Shown piece after piece: positions 1 to 11,837 of a stretch of DNA of 64,000 bases; the stretch's first letter is position 1; every line of letters starts with the position of its first letter. Made by a program: the position numbers and the translations under genes. The stretch is from positions 34,912,558 to 34,976,557 of the forward strand of contig CM043946.1 in the NCBI GenBank assembly GCA_014529385.2. The letters run 5' to 3'. The notes beneath the pieces were generated by a model, which was given only the letters and a program-made list of their open reading frames with translations, did no database searches and had not been told where the DNA came from. The DNA comes from Adiantum capillus-veneris. Its lineage: Eukaryota; Streptophyta; Polypodiopsida; Polypodiales; Pteridaceae.

Positions 1-711
1 GTGAAGGAAAATCACTCATCGGAAACCAAAATTTTCACGGACAAGAATCAGGGGCAACTTTAAAGGCCTCGGGGGCGGAGGCCCTCGAGACTTTTTTTCG
101 CCGGAATATTCTTTTTCGCCGGAATATTATGACCGGACGGCGGCCGGAAAGTGGTCGGAAAACAACCGGTCGGTTGGCCGGTGGCCGGTAGTCAATGGCC
201 GATGGCCGGTGGTCAGAAGTCAATGGCCGGTGGCCGGTGGTCGGAAGTCAATGGCCGGTGGCCGGTGGCCGAATTCAAAAGCGGACTTGTCTTCTCAAGG
301 GCGGCCACACATGGGCGGATTGGAGGGTCCGATTTGGACTTATTCGCACAAGGGCGGCTACACATGGCTGTCTCTCATAAGAGAGGGCAGCCCTTTTGGC
401 CTATAAAAGGAGGCCATTTCTACACACATTTCATAGTGTGAAGTTGATGCAACAAGGTGAGTGTGAGGTGGTGAGAGTGAAGCAAGGCGGGAGCTCCATT
501 AAGGGTATAATCCCTTTGTAAACTACTTCTTGTTTTGAAGTACTAAAGCCATTGAGTGGCTGCTTTCCCGTGGACGTAGCCCACATTGGGTGAACCACGT
601 ATATCGTGTGTACTCTCTCTCTCTACTCTATAATCTCGTGTATATAAATCTGTCTCTCTCCATTAAGTAATCTACTCAATTATCTATTTAGCTACGTCTT
701 ATTTCCAAACA
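1..711 (+). repeat. Ty1/copia LTR, cut by the window edge
   Basis: This is the same LTR family as the two LTRs of the complete copia element at 15706-21315, and it ends in the same way with CA at 711. About 90 bases of its 5' end lie outside the window. It has a TATA box (ctataaaagg at 401-410), a GC-rich block of 28-bp imperfect repeats (about 145-280), and a downstream CT-rich stretch. No primer-binding site follows at 712, so it is either a solo LTR or the 3' LTR of an element lying to the left. Compared with the other two LTRs it carries both of the segments that each of them lacks one of (about 50-130), so it looks closest to the ancestral length. Confidence 0.9.
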
Positions 712-797
712 GTGTTATCTGTATTAAGGCACTCTGTCTCATTTGTGTATCTGAGTACCACATTTTCTCCATTTTGGGTGGCTCATCGGCCAGCTTA

Positions 798-1305
798 TTA
801 TCTACCTTGTCCTTGGTGCTTTTCATTTCCCCATTTATCCACAATAAAAGGGTTATGAACCACTAGATACATCATTTCCTCTCGGTCGAAATATCTATCC
901 CCGTCATAATCAACATCTACAAGGTCTCTAAACTTGCTCGGCTTATTTTCCAGCTTAACATAGTAGCGGTCCATTCCATCCTTACAGATTTTGGCATTAA
1001 AACACATTTTTAAATTGAAACTTCAAATAGAACAATTTTACATCAGATGCAGGCTAAGAAGCACCTGCCCCCATCGAAGCTTTTCCCTTAGGGTTCGACC
1101 TATTAGAATACTCAGTCATGAAGCTGTATGACCTCTCTAACAAAGTGTCAGAGAAGCTCTCCTCTAAAATGGGTTCTAAAGGTGGCAGTGGTCTCTGATT
1201 CACACTTTCTTCCGTTGAGTGATTGCTCCCTTGGTCAAAGATGTTGGGATTCTTGTTCTGGTACAATCTTCTTGATTGCAAATTCATGAAGAATTCGTAA
1301 TTCAA
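798..1305 (-). pseudogene. Gag N-terminal remnant (gypsy-like)
   Basis: Two minus-strand reading frames, 1305-1054 (83 codons) and 1007-798 (69 codons), are separated by stops. The first has the pattern STEESV...PLPPLEPILEES, which matches STEESV...IDPLAPIIED in the gag start at 6345-6142, so the two are related gag N-termini. The second is charged and aromatic (VDVDYDGDRYFDREEM) and resembles the pre-capsid region of the gag at 62429-61890 only in general composition. There is no capsid core or zinc knuckle. It is a decayed fragment, not a working gene. Assignment to gag rests on the shared motif and the position downstream of a palindrome-bearing leader. Confidence 0.5.
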
Positions 1306-1602
1306 AATCCAAACCAGGTTACCTCATTAGATAGTTAAAATCCCTCGTTTGATCTTGCTTGCTGGGGCAGTATCCTCTAGTACCTGCAACCAATCAAAAA
1401 TTTGCTTGATAGATGTGAGCTTACAGCTGTTCTTCTTAGGTCTTGCTTTTAATCGACAAAATTTAGCTAGGTTTTTTAGTAGCACACAATTCCTCACAAA
1501 ACTTCAACAATTGAGGTCCAATATAAATTTGAAAAATCCACCAGGGTACTGTGGACTAGCTCATTGTGTGGTGAAATTCTGCTTTTGCTATGACTCAGAG
1601 GT

Positions 1603-1622
1603 ACATGGATTGCGATCCATGT
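1603..1622. repeat. Leader palindrome (GTACATGGAT type)
   Basis: The sequence ACATGGAT-TGCG-ATCCATGT forms two 8-9 base arms around a four-base centre. The same palindrome occurs at 62836-62855 and, cut by a copia insertion, at 62945-62961. Both other copies lie upstream of a gypsy gag on the minus strand, as this one does. Confidence 0.75.
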
Positions 1623-1829
1623 AGGGAAGCCAAATGAACTTGTGTTGATACCATCGTGTTTATCATGATTAAGAGGTCTTATGGTATCAAAATTTTAAAA
1701 AATGAACCTCTGGATTGGAAGCTAAGTTAATTATGTCACTTTGCTAGAGCTCTTGCCAGTTTTGGGCTTGTGGGATGGTTTTTTGCATCCAAATTCAATT
1801 TTGGAAGGACCGCTAGACTCTCTGTGATG

Positions 1830-3683
1830 CCCTCTAGCACGAGGAGAATAGATCTTTGGATGGTGTGCTACGGATTCCTACAAATTGTGCAGCATGGAAA
1901 CATTTAGACGACACATGGCCAGATTTTGCTAGGACAGCTCAAAATTTGCGCATAGGCCTGGCTACTATGGACAGCGTAAATGCATTTGGTTAGAGGTCAA
2001 CATATTACAGTGTATGGCCCATTGTCATCATTGAATACAACATTCCCTCGTGGTTGACTACCAAGAAGGGGCACCTGTCTCTAAGCTTGATTGTGCCGAG
2101 GCGATATAAAGTGAAGAATATGGATGTGTATCTTTGTCCACTATTGGAAGAGCTGTGAATTTTCATAGAAGTGTTGGATATGAGCCGACACATAGGGTGA
2201 CGGAATGCTTTGATCAAAAGCATTCTAATGTGTACCATGCATGACTATCCTGGACTAATAGAATCCTCAAGTGATCTATACTCAAACTCAAACACTATAA
2301 ATCTTGGTTTTTCTCAAGCTTATCTATTGTCATGCAGTGTATACATGCAGGGCTTCAAACAAGCGGATATAGAGCATGTGTCACATGTGGACATAGAATT
2401 AATGCAGGTCGGGCGCCCTCACTGAAGAAGAAAATCTATGAAGATCATCATGCGCATCTTCCTGAGAATCATGAGTTACGAGATGGTTTTTTGGGAAGAG
2501 AGCCACCAAATATTTCTGCACAAGCATGGTTAGAGCTCAAGGAGACATGTTATGACGGTTTGCCCCCACAGATCAAGAGATTCTCTCTATGGTACGAGTT
2601 ACCATATTGCTCTAGACTCATGATCAATCACTTGCTAGATCCAATGCACATATTCAAGAATGTGGGTAATCTGGAATGGGACCATCTGATCGGCAAGAAA
2701 GATACTTTGGGAGCCAGAGTTGACCTGAGAAATGTGGATTGTATGGAGTAATATTGGCCATAGATGATGGATCCATAAAACTTCCTAAAGCGCCATGGAT
2801 TTTGACAAGAACCCAAAAATGCAAAGTAAAAGAGACCATTTGATCTGTGCGGACCCCCAATGGTGTAATTCACTCGCTCCAAACGCTTTTCACTAAAGAA
2901 GGGAAGCTTATTGGTTTGAAGTCACACGACTGGCATAAAATGTGTCAGGTATGTTTGAAGTGGAATATATCATAGTGGGAATTGTGTAACAAATTTGTGT
3001 GTGGACTTTAATATCATTGCTAGACGTGCTTTGAAGTTTATTTTGCCGGTGGCCATTGAGAAATGTTATGTCTCCAAACATCTGTACCACAATCTACAAA
3101 GTGGTGCAATGGATCTCACAAAAGGAGATCCATGTAGACTCCATACCATTCACCAAACTAAATGATGTGGAGGTGGTGTGCATGTTTGAGAAACACTTTC
3201 CTACTACCATGCTAACCATTCAAGTGCATCTTCTTGTTCACATAGTTGATGAGGTGAAAATAGCTGGCATAATACATTCCAAATGGATGTTCTTTTTAGA
3301 ACATTTCATAAAAATGCTAAAGGAATATGTGTGTCAAAAGGCACATCCAGAGGGTAGCATGGCAGAAAGCTGGCTGGTATTAGAGTCCCTAGTTTACATT
3401 GGAGAGTGACTATACATATTCGATAAAGCCCAAGACACGCTATGGCGAACCACAGATGATAAACCATGTGCCAATCACAACGGCATCAGTGGAGGAGATC
3501 AGAGAGGATGCTCATTCAGAAGCTATTGAGGTGGTTCCAGACGACCATCAAGCTGCTACTCTCTATGGGGTGCATGCAAAGGATCTACAAAATGAAACGG
3601 AGGACATCTGCCTAAACAGAGAGCTCTACATAGACAAAGGGGATTATGTTGAGCTATGCGAGGATGAGAGAGAGACCTTTTAA
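1830..3683 (+). pseudogene. CACTA TNP2-type transposase remnant
   Basis: Pieces of a transposase_21 (TNP2-like) protein are readable in several frames. The piece at 2332-2751 has the family-typical LMINHLLDPMHIFKNVG and KDTLGARVDLRNVD; 3056-3409 has the DUF4218-type block VHLLVHIVDEV...EGSMAESWLV; 3399-3683 is the C-terminal exon ending in DERETF. Each matches the corresponding exon of copy B (49416-45697 on the minus strand). The join between the last two pieces lies inside what is one long exon in copy B and is frameshifted here. In the family this enzyme binds and cuts the element ends. This copy is non-functional. Confidence 0.85.
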
Positions 3684-3890
3684 AGCCATAATCATTGTAT
3701 TTGAACAATTTTGCTCCGTTTTGTAATATATACTGTATTCACGGGGCTTTTTGTCCATTCTTCTCTATATGCTATACTTGAGAAATATAAATTGTGTTTA
3801 ATCGTCATCACTTCCACTGCTGAAGGAGTCCTCAAAAGGTAGGCAGATCTTGTTGCGTCTCTCTACACAGAAATACCTCCCCCTTTATGC

Positions 3891-3892
<2 letters not shown>

Positions 3893-3932
<40 letters not shown>
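3893..3932 (+). repeat. (CT)n microsatellite
   Basis: An uninterrupted CT tract of about 20 units lies between the two genes of CACTA copy A. Confidence 0.95.
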
Positions 3933-3934
<2 letters not shown>

Positions 3935-4034
3935 GGAATCCCTCCCCTTATTATCTATAATATAGATTATAATTTGTCCATATTTTCTTCTCCATTCAAT
4001 ATTAAGATTAAATGTTTGTGTGTTTAATGCAGGT

Positions 4035-5274
4035 ATGGATGATGATGAGTTCCTTTCTTCTTTGTCACCCCAATAGTGGAGGTGGTACAAGAAGCGTCAT
4101 CGCTTTGGAGCACCAGCACGTCGTTCCACTCCTTCAGCGTCTCCCTTTGTTTTGGAGCAGTCAGCGTGCTCCGAGACTTTAGTGTCAGCGAGATGATCTT
4201 CAAACTCTTGTAGGCACTATCGCTCTAGTGGTGGCGGTGGTGGTTGTTGTGGGGATGCCGTCACTGATGCCTCCACACCGCCTCATGTTTGATGAGGCTT
4301 CTTACCTTTCCCTTGTTTTTCCGCCCCCACACCAACCACGATATCACCATCTACGCCAAGTTTTGAATGGCTATCGACCGTTCTTGGCTACACACCACTA
4401 GCTACTCCTCTGAGAGTCACCCTAGTCGACACTCCTTGTTTCAAGGCGCAGACTCCAGTGGAGACACCTGGCGTTCATACCCTAATCGAGACGCCACTAG
4501 AGACACCACTCAAGACCCCTACCAAGACACCCAGGTTTACACGTCACAGACAAGAGGACTTACCATACTCGATCAACATCAACGACGGAATCATCTTGGA
4601 GAAATAAGGCAAGAAGCTGATCTTGCTCATGCGCGGTCTTTGCTCTCAGGTGTTTCGACTCTACATATTAAACACCTGGAGTGAAGTGCCAAATAAATTA
4701 AAAGTCAGAGTCATCAGCATGCTGCATGACGATTTTTCCATGTTAAGTTGGGATGAGCGCTTCAATGAAGACTTGATGAAGGTTCAAAGAATGCAAAGAA
4801 CGCAGCACGTGCAAATCCTGACAAGTGGAAGCAACAAAATGAAGCAGCCAAAGTGCGAGTAGAGGCAGGGAGCTCACACCAGTTGGGAGTAGTGGGTGGG
4901 CATCATTTGAGGCCGATTTTGTAAGTGTTTTTGCATTTCCCTTTTTGTTTGGTAGATACTTCTATTTGTACTTTTCTAACATAATGTATTCTTTGTATGT
5001 TTTAAACATTGGTCGATGTGACTGGATGTGACCCCACATCGTATGAGCGTGAGTACGTGGACAAAAGGGCTTAAATGCCTTGATAGACATTCTAAGTTAT
5101 CGCGGCAGTATGGTTAGTATTTCACTTTACTCTTTGACATTTGTTGTATTTTAATGATAAGCTAAGAAAATAGATTGTTTTATAATTATATGTTTATACT
5201 TACAGAAAGTCTTATTGTTTTTTTTGTAGAATCTGATAGATATGCCGCTTGGACATGATGAGATGTCTGATTAG
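4035..5274 (+). pseudogene. CACTA second-gene (TnpA-like) remnant
   Basis: This is the counterpart of 45424-44116 in copy B. It starts with ATG after an apparent acceptor (tttaatgcag) and reads MDDDEFLSSLSPQ, then hits a TAG at about 4074 within the first 15 codons. Later segments keep the family layout: a proline/threonine-rich stretch (about 4370-4560), a block with MLMRGLCSQVFRLYILNTWSEVPN (from 4623), and the final exon at about 5230-5274 ending in a TAG. It keeps a Trp codon (DKWKQQ, about 4820) that is a stop in copy B. TnpA-type proteins are known in En/Spm to bind the subterminal repeats. This copy is broken by frameshifts and stops. Confidence 0.75.
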
Positions 5275-5689
5275 ACAACATCAATCTAGCACTAGTTTTC
5301 TTTTGTCCTAGCATGTATAATGAGATGACGTGTGTACACCTTTTTGTAACTATTGAAAAACAATGTATTTTCTCAAATCAATGACAATTGTGCTGTAACT
5401 ATTACATTTTCAAAGCTTAACAATCAAGTGATTTTGCCTATGATGTGTATACTTTTGTCATTGATTTACTTTTATCAATTCACTTTTGTCCAATAACTTT
5501 TTTCATTTTTGTATCTTTATTATGAAAAGAATGCCATAGATGATGGAGTTAATGGTTATATTGTCTTGTGGGTGACTACTTTGGGTCTATACCTTTCCCT
5601 TTCTTTCAAAGGTGAATATGTGCTTATCTTGGATTCATCTAGGTAAACTTTATTCTGGAAACATTCAATATGGTTGATGGGTGGTAGGG

Positions 5690-5985
5690 CATTCAATACT
5701 CTACCACCCAAAATTGTTAACTCTCGCGCATCACTATAAGCGTCTCTATATGAGAATCTGCAACGTCGCTATGAGCGTCGCTACAGAAGGACTGCGATTG
5801 TTGCTATAGGTGTCGCTATATGCATCACTAAATAGCGACGCATATAGAAATGCCTATAGTGATGGCTATAGCAACGTTCCCATAGAGATGCTTTTAGCGA
5901 CGGTGTTAGCAACATCGAGGAGTTAAAAAACCCAATGTATTTCCGTCGCTAAAAGCCTCACAAGTGAGCATAACCTCTTGTAGGG
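5690..5985 (+). repeat. CACTA 3' subterminal repeat block (copy A)
   Basis: Many direct and inverted short units of the type GCGTCGCTATA / TATAGCGACGC are crowded into about 260 bases, followed by the worn terminal inverted repeat. In CACTA elements such repeats are the binding sites of the TnpA-like protein. Many units have point changes compared with copy B (43490-43740). Confidence 0.85.
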
Positions 5986-6141
5986 CTTCTGGTGGTTTTT
6001 TTCAATACATATGGTTTTTCATCCCCTTTTGTCATCATATACCAAATGCCCATGGGCATTTGGTTCTTCTAAGTAAAGGGTTGTAAACATTAATGTCCGA
6101 AGAGGGTTTTTTGAGGTTCTCCCTCCTTCTCCTTGGATTGG

Positions 6142-6345
6142 TTAGTTAACTGCGGTGTTCCGGTCCGGCATGAGATAAAGGGATTGCTCAGAGGAGGTGT
6201 GAATTCCACTCCCGTCTTCTATGATTGGTGCTAGTGGATCTATTCTAGATTGGGTCACACTCTCCTCCGTAGACACTATGCTGACTTGGTCTCCTTGTGA
6301 TTTTTGGTCTCTTTGGAGGTTTCTTCCTGATCTTAAATACATCAA
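6142..6345 (-). pseudogene. Gypsy-like gag start (67 codons)
   Basis: The minus-strand frame begins MMYLRSGRNLQRDQ, close to the MxxLRSGR start seen in many plant gypsy gag proteins, and continues through STEESVTQSRIDPLAPIIED before a stop at 6142. It lies 2.1 kb downstream (minus direction) of a primer-binding-site match at 8482-8502, the order expected for LTR, leader and gag. The rest of gag is missing: the sequence changes toward the end of CACTA copy A at 5985. It shares its STEESV motif with the fragment at 1054-1305. Confidence 0.55.
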
Positions 6346-8481
6346 TCCCTTAACACACCACTACAAAGTTAAACCCTTTATCGTTAAAATTTTCTTTGTC
6401 GTGTCTTACTCTGGGTATTTCAACTCTCCAATTGGTTGATTGATTGCACTTCCAACTGGTCTGGACTTGCTGGACCTTGTTGTTGGCTATCTGTAAAAAA
6501 CTTTAGACTCTGAAAATCTTTGTCAATGGTGGCTCTCCTTTTAGTAACATTCAATATTGACTAGGAATAACATGCAAGTATTTCCCATCCCAAGCTTCTT
6601 TTGGAAGGATTGGTTCCCCGTACAAGTTCTTCACACTGAATTGGCTAGTAAAATGTGTTGTCAGAGTTAAGTGGACTACCAGGCAGACTCAATTTACTGA
6701 GTATTCTCTATATTTGGCTGTTAGACTTTATATGCGTATAAAGTCTATTTGACAAAAATGGCAATATTTCTTCACTAGATGTTCTCTAGCATTCATATAA
6801 CTCCTAGAAACTTTCAAAATGCCAATTGGACCACTAAATAGTGTAAGTTACAATTTGATGCAGATTGATTTTGGATCTTTTTTCTGGTTTTTGGTACTTA
6901 CAAGCTCAAATGCTTTCCAATTTGAGTGTAATCTTGGCTATTGGCTTCTAAGGTCCCTTAGAATGCAAGGATATGCTATTTAGCTTTGGAAGTCAATAGG
7001 GTCAAAAAGACATTATATGCGTATAAAGTCTTTTTGACCAGATTGACTAAATTTTTGCAAGTTTGTGCTTCTAGTTGTGTGCTCATACTCCCGGTATGGT
7101 CTTAAGCAAAAACACATTATACGCATATAATGTCTTTTGGAGCCATTTGACATGAAATTTTCTCGAGAGGTAGCCCAACACTTATTCTCTGACTTGAGTT
7201 TGGGATCAAGTTTGTTCAAGTTGCCAAAAAGGGTGTGTAGAATGTTTGTATTTTTTCTTGGTCTTTTTAAGCTCAGATTTGATCCAAAATGCAATACAAT
7301 ATAAGCTATGGACTTCCCCAATTCTTTAGGAAACTTTGGGCATATACCTTTGTACCATTTGAGTCTATTCTGGGCAAAAATACTTTATACATGTATAAAG
7401 TCTATTTGACAAAAATGAACTTAAATATCAGTCCAAGGTTCTCTTTTGTGTGTACTCAAAGCATATGTGCTCAAAATCAAGTTTTGATGTCAATGATTCA
7501 CCAGTTCACCCTTTTCTTTGTTTTTGGTTAGAATTTGCAAAATTCTCTCCAGATGTAAAGTTGGCTGACCAAATGGTGTGGAATCTTGTAGTCAAGCTTA
7601 TAGACACCTCCCAAATGGCTTAGTGATGACAACATGCAGGATCTTTCCCAAATCTAGACAGGAGACATTATACGCGTAAAAAGTCTCCAATCTTAGAATT
7701 CAGATATGTTTCAACCTTAAGTTCCCCTAATTATCAACATCATGTACATGTGTTCACAGCAAAATTTTTAACCTCAAACGTGCTTACAAACACAAATTTT
7801 TGCTTTTTTCAGTTACAACCACTCCAAGTTTTGGCTTTTGGTCTCTAATTCTATGAAAATTTTTCCCGCTCAAGGTGTTCCTAGGGTATATATACTCCTT
7901 TGAACACTCTGGTACAGTCAATTTCCACAAGTTTGGTCTCTTTCTAGCCTTGGAGACTTTATACGCGTGTAAAGTCTAACCTTGCAAAATTTAGATTTTT
8001 ATGTGAAGGGTCCTTTTTGATGCCTTTTTATGCCCTCAACAATCCTCAATCATGCAAAACATTTTTATGAACCTTGTTTTGCATTGCTTCAACTAAGAAT
8101 CACTCTCTTTTCAAGATTTCAATGCAACCAATCGAGTCAAGCAAATTTTGATCGATGGACAGCTCTAGATCAAGATCAATTCATCTACCTAAAGCTACAC
8201 GTAAAAATTTAAAAAAATGGGCTTTTGCAATTGTGAGAAGATAAGCACTCAACTGACACACATGGACTAGCCAATGCTTTTATCACCTCTTCAACCACTC
8301 AAGCTCCCTAACCAATACAATTCTAGACTAAAACCATCAATAGGGGTGACCAAGGAAAGACACACGCTTTGTAGCATCTTTTTATAGGTCCAAACTAAAC
8401 TAAGATAGAATAGAATACTCTGGCACACTAGAGAAACTCTCACCTCATAGGATTAGTCTAAGGTCACCTACCTAGGGCTTC
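6346..8481 (-). other. Long gypsy leader with no gene
   Basis: This is non-coding AT-rich sequence of 2.1 kb between the primer-binding site and the gag start. No open frame here looks real. Its one clear structure is the set of six palindromes at 6723-7977. I infer that it is the 5' untranslated leader of the minus-strand element, because of its position. Confidence 0.5.
6723..7977. repeat. Six dispersed palindromes of one family
   Basis: Variants of the palindrome ACTTTATACGCGTATAAAGT occur at 6723-6746, 7000-7039, 7114-7133, 7382-7401, 7661-7688 and 7954-7977. The second extends to near-complete 20-base arms (outer arms GGTCAAAAAGAC and GTCTTTTTGACC), the fourth is perfect over 20 bases with the centre CATG, and the fifth has the outer arms GGAGAC and GTCTCC. 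The first and fourth also share the following bases TATTTGACAAAAATG, so some copies come from duplication. They could form hairpins in RNA or cruciforms in DNA. Confidence 0.85.
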
Positions 8482-8502
8482 GGTCCCCATTAGTGGTGCC
8501 AA
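8482..8502 (-). other. Primer-binding-site match of a minus-strand gypsy element
   Basis: On the minus strand the sequence TTGGCACCACTAATGGGGA follows a CA at 8503-8504. It fits the pattern TTGGCxCCxxTxxxGGGGA that commonly follows the 5' LTR in Athila/Tat-type plant gypsy elements. This places the 5' LTR to the right of 8503 and gag to the left. Confidence 0.5.
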
Positions 8503-9232
<730 letters not shown>

Positions 9233-9431
9233 ACACCATGCACAATGACACCCGGATTTGATTAATTCAAAAGTTGGGTTTAGGGTTACAAAAATTGACT
9301 TATATACATTCCTCCATAGAGGCTCATTCCCACAAAGTCTATGGGTGCTCAAATATTACAAAAAGTATCATTCCACCTCAAAAAATAATGGTACAACATA
9401 TTGGGGAAACGGCTTCTGTGTTCCACCGTCA

Positions 9432-9722
9432 ACAATGGTGTTTGTGTGTATAATCCACAACCCACATGTGTACGCCCCCTAGAATTTTATGTGAAGGATG
9501 CAAACATCCTTTCCAATGGTTGTGATCCAGAGTATGCAATCAAACTTGATTTTGCAACATGCCCATCAAGTATGCAGAGATTGAGAATGTGGACTTTCCT
9601 TTGAATGACTACAAGAATTTCACAATTTTGTCAATAAAGGAGTGTAAAGACCAATCCTTATAGGTTTGTTCATGCATGGTAGTTATGTATTGAGAATTGG
9701 ATGACTATGGGTGCTCCATAAG
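9432..9722 (+). pseudogene. Receptor-like kinase fragment (EGF/PAN region)
   Basis: This block aligns base for base, with scattered substitutions, to about 39380-39660 of the receptor kinase gene, from GVCVYNPQPTCV through VKDA, SNGCDPEYAI, MQR...NVDFPLND and the cysteine-bearing SIKECKD region. It contains stops and frame changes and loses several conserved cysteines. Nothing of the lectin domain, membrane segment or kinase is nearby. It is a truncated duplicate, probably moved with or between transposons. The match stops at the C-tract at 9743. It is certainly non-coding as a receptor. Confidence 0.92.
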
Positions 9723-9742
9723 ACTTCATTCTATCTGTCCTA

Positions 9743-9770
9743 CCCCCCCCCCCCCCCCCCCCCCCCCCCC
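9743..9770 (+). repeat. Poly-C tract (28 C)
   Basis: An uninterrupted run of 28 C, an uncommon homopolymer length that may also be a sequencing-length uncertainty. Confidence 0.95.
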
Positions 9771-11046
9771 ACATATGAAATGACATTTCTAACAATAACA
9801 TCCCTTTCTCTAAGCAACAAACACCCTGTTGTTTTGTGGGAAAGGGGTGGTGACGTGGTAGTCCCTTTCTCAAAGTTGTATCAAAACCATCATGGGTAGA
9901 ACCAAGCATGATCACCCCTGTTTTCTCAATCGCCATCTTTCCCATCTTGCACGTTGATGGATCAAAACACATCGTTGGTGCAGCCAAAGTGTGTCAATCA
10001 TAGCAAAGGGGACAATCACATATGTGTATAGTGGGGCAGGTGCATGGAGGAAGGCTAAATCACATCTAGAAGACCTAGGTAGGAAGGTGGTAGCAGTTGT
10101 GTATGTCTAATATGGTTCTATAGGCCAATATGTCTTCAAAATGGGCCAAATGGGATGGAAAGAAAAGGTGTCCAAAGAGATATTTTTCCTTGGAATGTAT
10201 TGCTAGATATGTTATGCAAGCTGGTCCAAAAAAATCATCAAAAGAAGCTACAGAGTGGAAGTTATGGCAACATGAAGGTCAAAGTGCATTGTAGATCTTG
10301 GATGAATAGGGCAGGTGGAGACAAGTGATGAAATCTGGTATGAATGGATATGTGTGAAGTTCTCGTCATGTGAAGCATGTCAACGTTTTTGGATCAACAA
10401 TCAGAGTCCTAGCTGCTAAGGTATTGCTAGTTAAAGTTTCACCAGGGGTGAGCTCTGTGCCAATTTGGTCGCCTCGATTGGTGTGCCATTCAAGGATTTT
10501 GGAGCTCGCCAAGGTTTGTATGAGAAGTATGCGATATTTAAAGACCATACATTAGAAAGCGAATTGAATATAGGAGGTCCTCTTTATTTGCGATAGGATT
10601 AAAAATGAGATTAAGGAATGAGAAAATGGGAGACTGCCATGTGGACTGAAATGTTGGCTGTGGTGGCAGGTTCTAAAAGTCATTAGGACTTGTTTGGGGT
10701 CTTCTTGGGCCCCTTCAATTGGATGGTTAGTGAAGTTATTTAAATGATAATGAAGGTTTGAACAAAATAATGACATAGACCTAAAAATACATATTTGCAT
10801 TTCTTCTAAAAAGAAAATAGGCATCAATCATGTCTAGTCACCAGATTAGTGAAGCCCCACACACCACTTCCCCCACTTTTGAATTGAAATGTTTTGTCAC
10901 TTTTCCCTCCCCCCTTTTGGAGGTGTTGAAAGTGTCTCTCTCTCTCTACACCCTCTCTCTAAAATGAGTTTGAGAAGTTATGCTTGCGTTTAGGCTTCTT
11001 TTTCCCTCTCTAAAAGTCATAGCCTGAAGAATTGAAGCTCCTCTAC

Positions 11047-11049
<3 letters not shown>
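9771..11049. other. No recognisable gene
   Basis: Frames are short and unconvincing. I see no domain, terminal repeat or element boundary in this stretch. It probably consists of old repeat sequence. Confidence 0.6.

Positions 11050-11097
<48 letters not shown>
11050..11097 (+). repeat. (CT)n microsatellite
   Basis: About 24 CT units. Confidence 0.97.
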
Positions 11098-11100
<3 letters not shown>

Positions 11101-11151
11101 GCTCTTTATCTCTCTATTATGCATCGTAAAAACCTGCATATCCTTGCAAGC

Positions 11152-11330
11152 TCCATCCTTATCTCCATCTCCATTGGCATCTCCACCTCCACGTCTAGTT
11201 CCATATCCACCTCCATCTGCATCTCCATTTCCATTTCCATTTCCATCTCCATCTACAACTGCACCTGCACCTGCACCTCCATCTACATCTCCATCTCTAT
11301 TTCCATCTTCATCTCATATCCCCCTCTAGC
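11152..11330 (+). repeat. Imperfect hexanucleotide repeat (CCATCT/CCACCT)
   Basis: Roughly 30 imperfect 6-base units of the types TCCATC, TCCATT and TCCACC. The period is a multiple of three, so frames stay open through it (runs of S-I-S-I or P-S-P-S), but there is no sign of a gene. Confidence 0.9.
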
Positions 11331-11837
11331 TACAATGGATTTGCAAAACATCACCAACAAGCCTTTAAACTTCAGATTATATGTCCATTTGGAGTAGGCG
11401 TATTCAACTTTGCAAAACAGTCAAGACAATGGGTCTATTTCAATGGGCATGCTATGATTTCAAGAGAGGAAATCCATTGAACTTTGAATGGATGGTGCAA
11501 TTTGCGCCCTTGATCCTCAGACAAGTGCATTTCCACCATTTTGCATTATCATGTAGCTCTTACGCTTTTTGGGTGACGGCTATCACAGATTGTTCGTCTA
11601 TTTCTAGAGGATTTACACTTTGTACTTACAAGAACTCTCAACACATAATCAGATTCAAACAAAACTAGACATGTTGCAAGGTTAGCTCAAAAGGAACAAA
11701 TTTGGGCATGAGCCTTGATAGGAAAGGAGCAAATCATGGTGCATATAGCAGAATTAAGGAAGAAATGTGCAGAGACAAAGGTGAAGCTCGACAACGATAA
11801 AGAAAGCATCGATCCGGTTGTAGAAAATTACATGTGT

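Larger units (their letters stand above)
712..1829 (-). mobile_element. Gypsy-like element fragment: gag start and leader
   Basis: A minus-strand gag N-terminus (1305 down to 1054) and a following gag piece (1007 down to 798) are preceded on the same strand by about 500 bases of untranslated leader. The leader carries a palindrome at 1603-1622 that also occurs in the leader of the element at 52894-62961. The fragment is bounded by the copia LTR on the left and by the broken 5' edge of CACTA copy A on the right. No LTR, protease or polymerase is present. The family is inferred from similarity of the gag start to the one at 6142-6345. Confidence 0.55.
1830..5985 (+). mobile_element. CACTA (En/Spm) transposon copy A, 5'-truncated and decayed
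   Basis: The region runs parallel, on the opposite strand, to the complete CACTA element at 43470-51613: transposase remnant (1830-3683), second gene (4035-5274), then subterminal repeats (5690-5960) and a worn end cctcttgtagGG at about 5974-5985, where copy B has CCTCTTGTAGTG. Similarity to copy B starts abruptly at about 1830 inside the transposase gene, so the 5' terminus and the first exons are missing. Several stops and shifts break both genes. It cannot move by itself. The missing 5' end means no target duplication can be checked. Confidence 0.85.

Noticed and set aside
151-441. Overlapping open frames in all three plus frames of the copia LTR (also 15793-16206 and 20620-21041)
   Set aside because: They result from 28-bp GC-rich tandem repeats whose period is not a multiple of three; the same peptides appear in every frame and there is no gene context.
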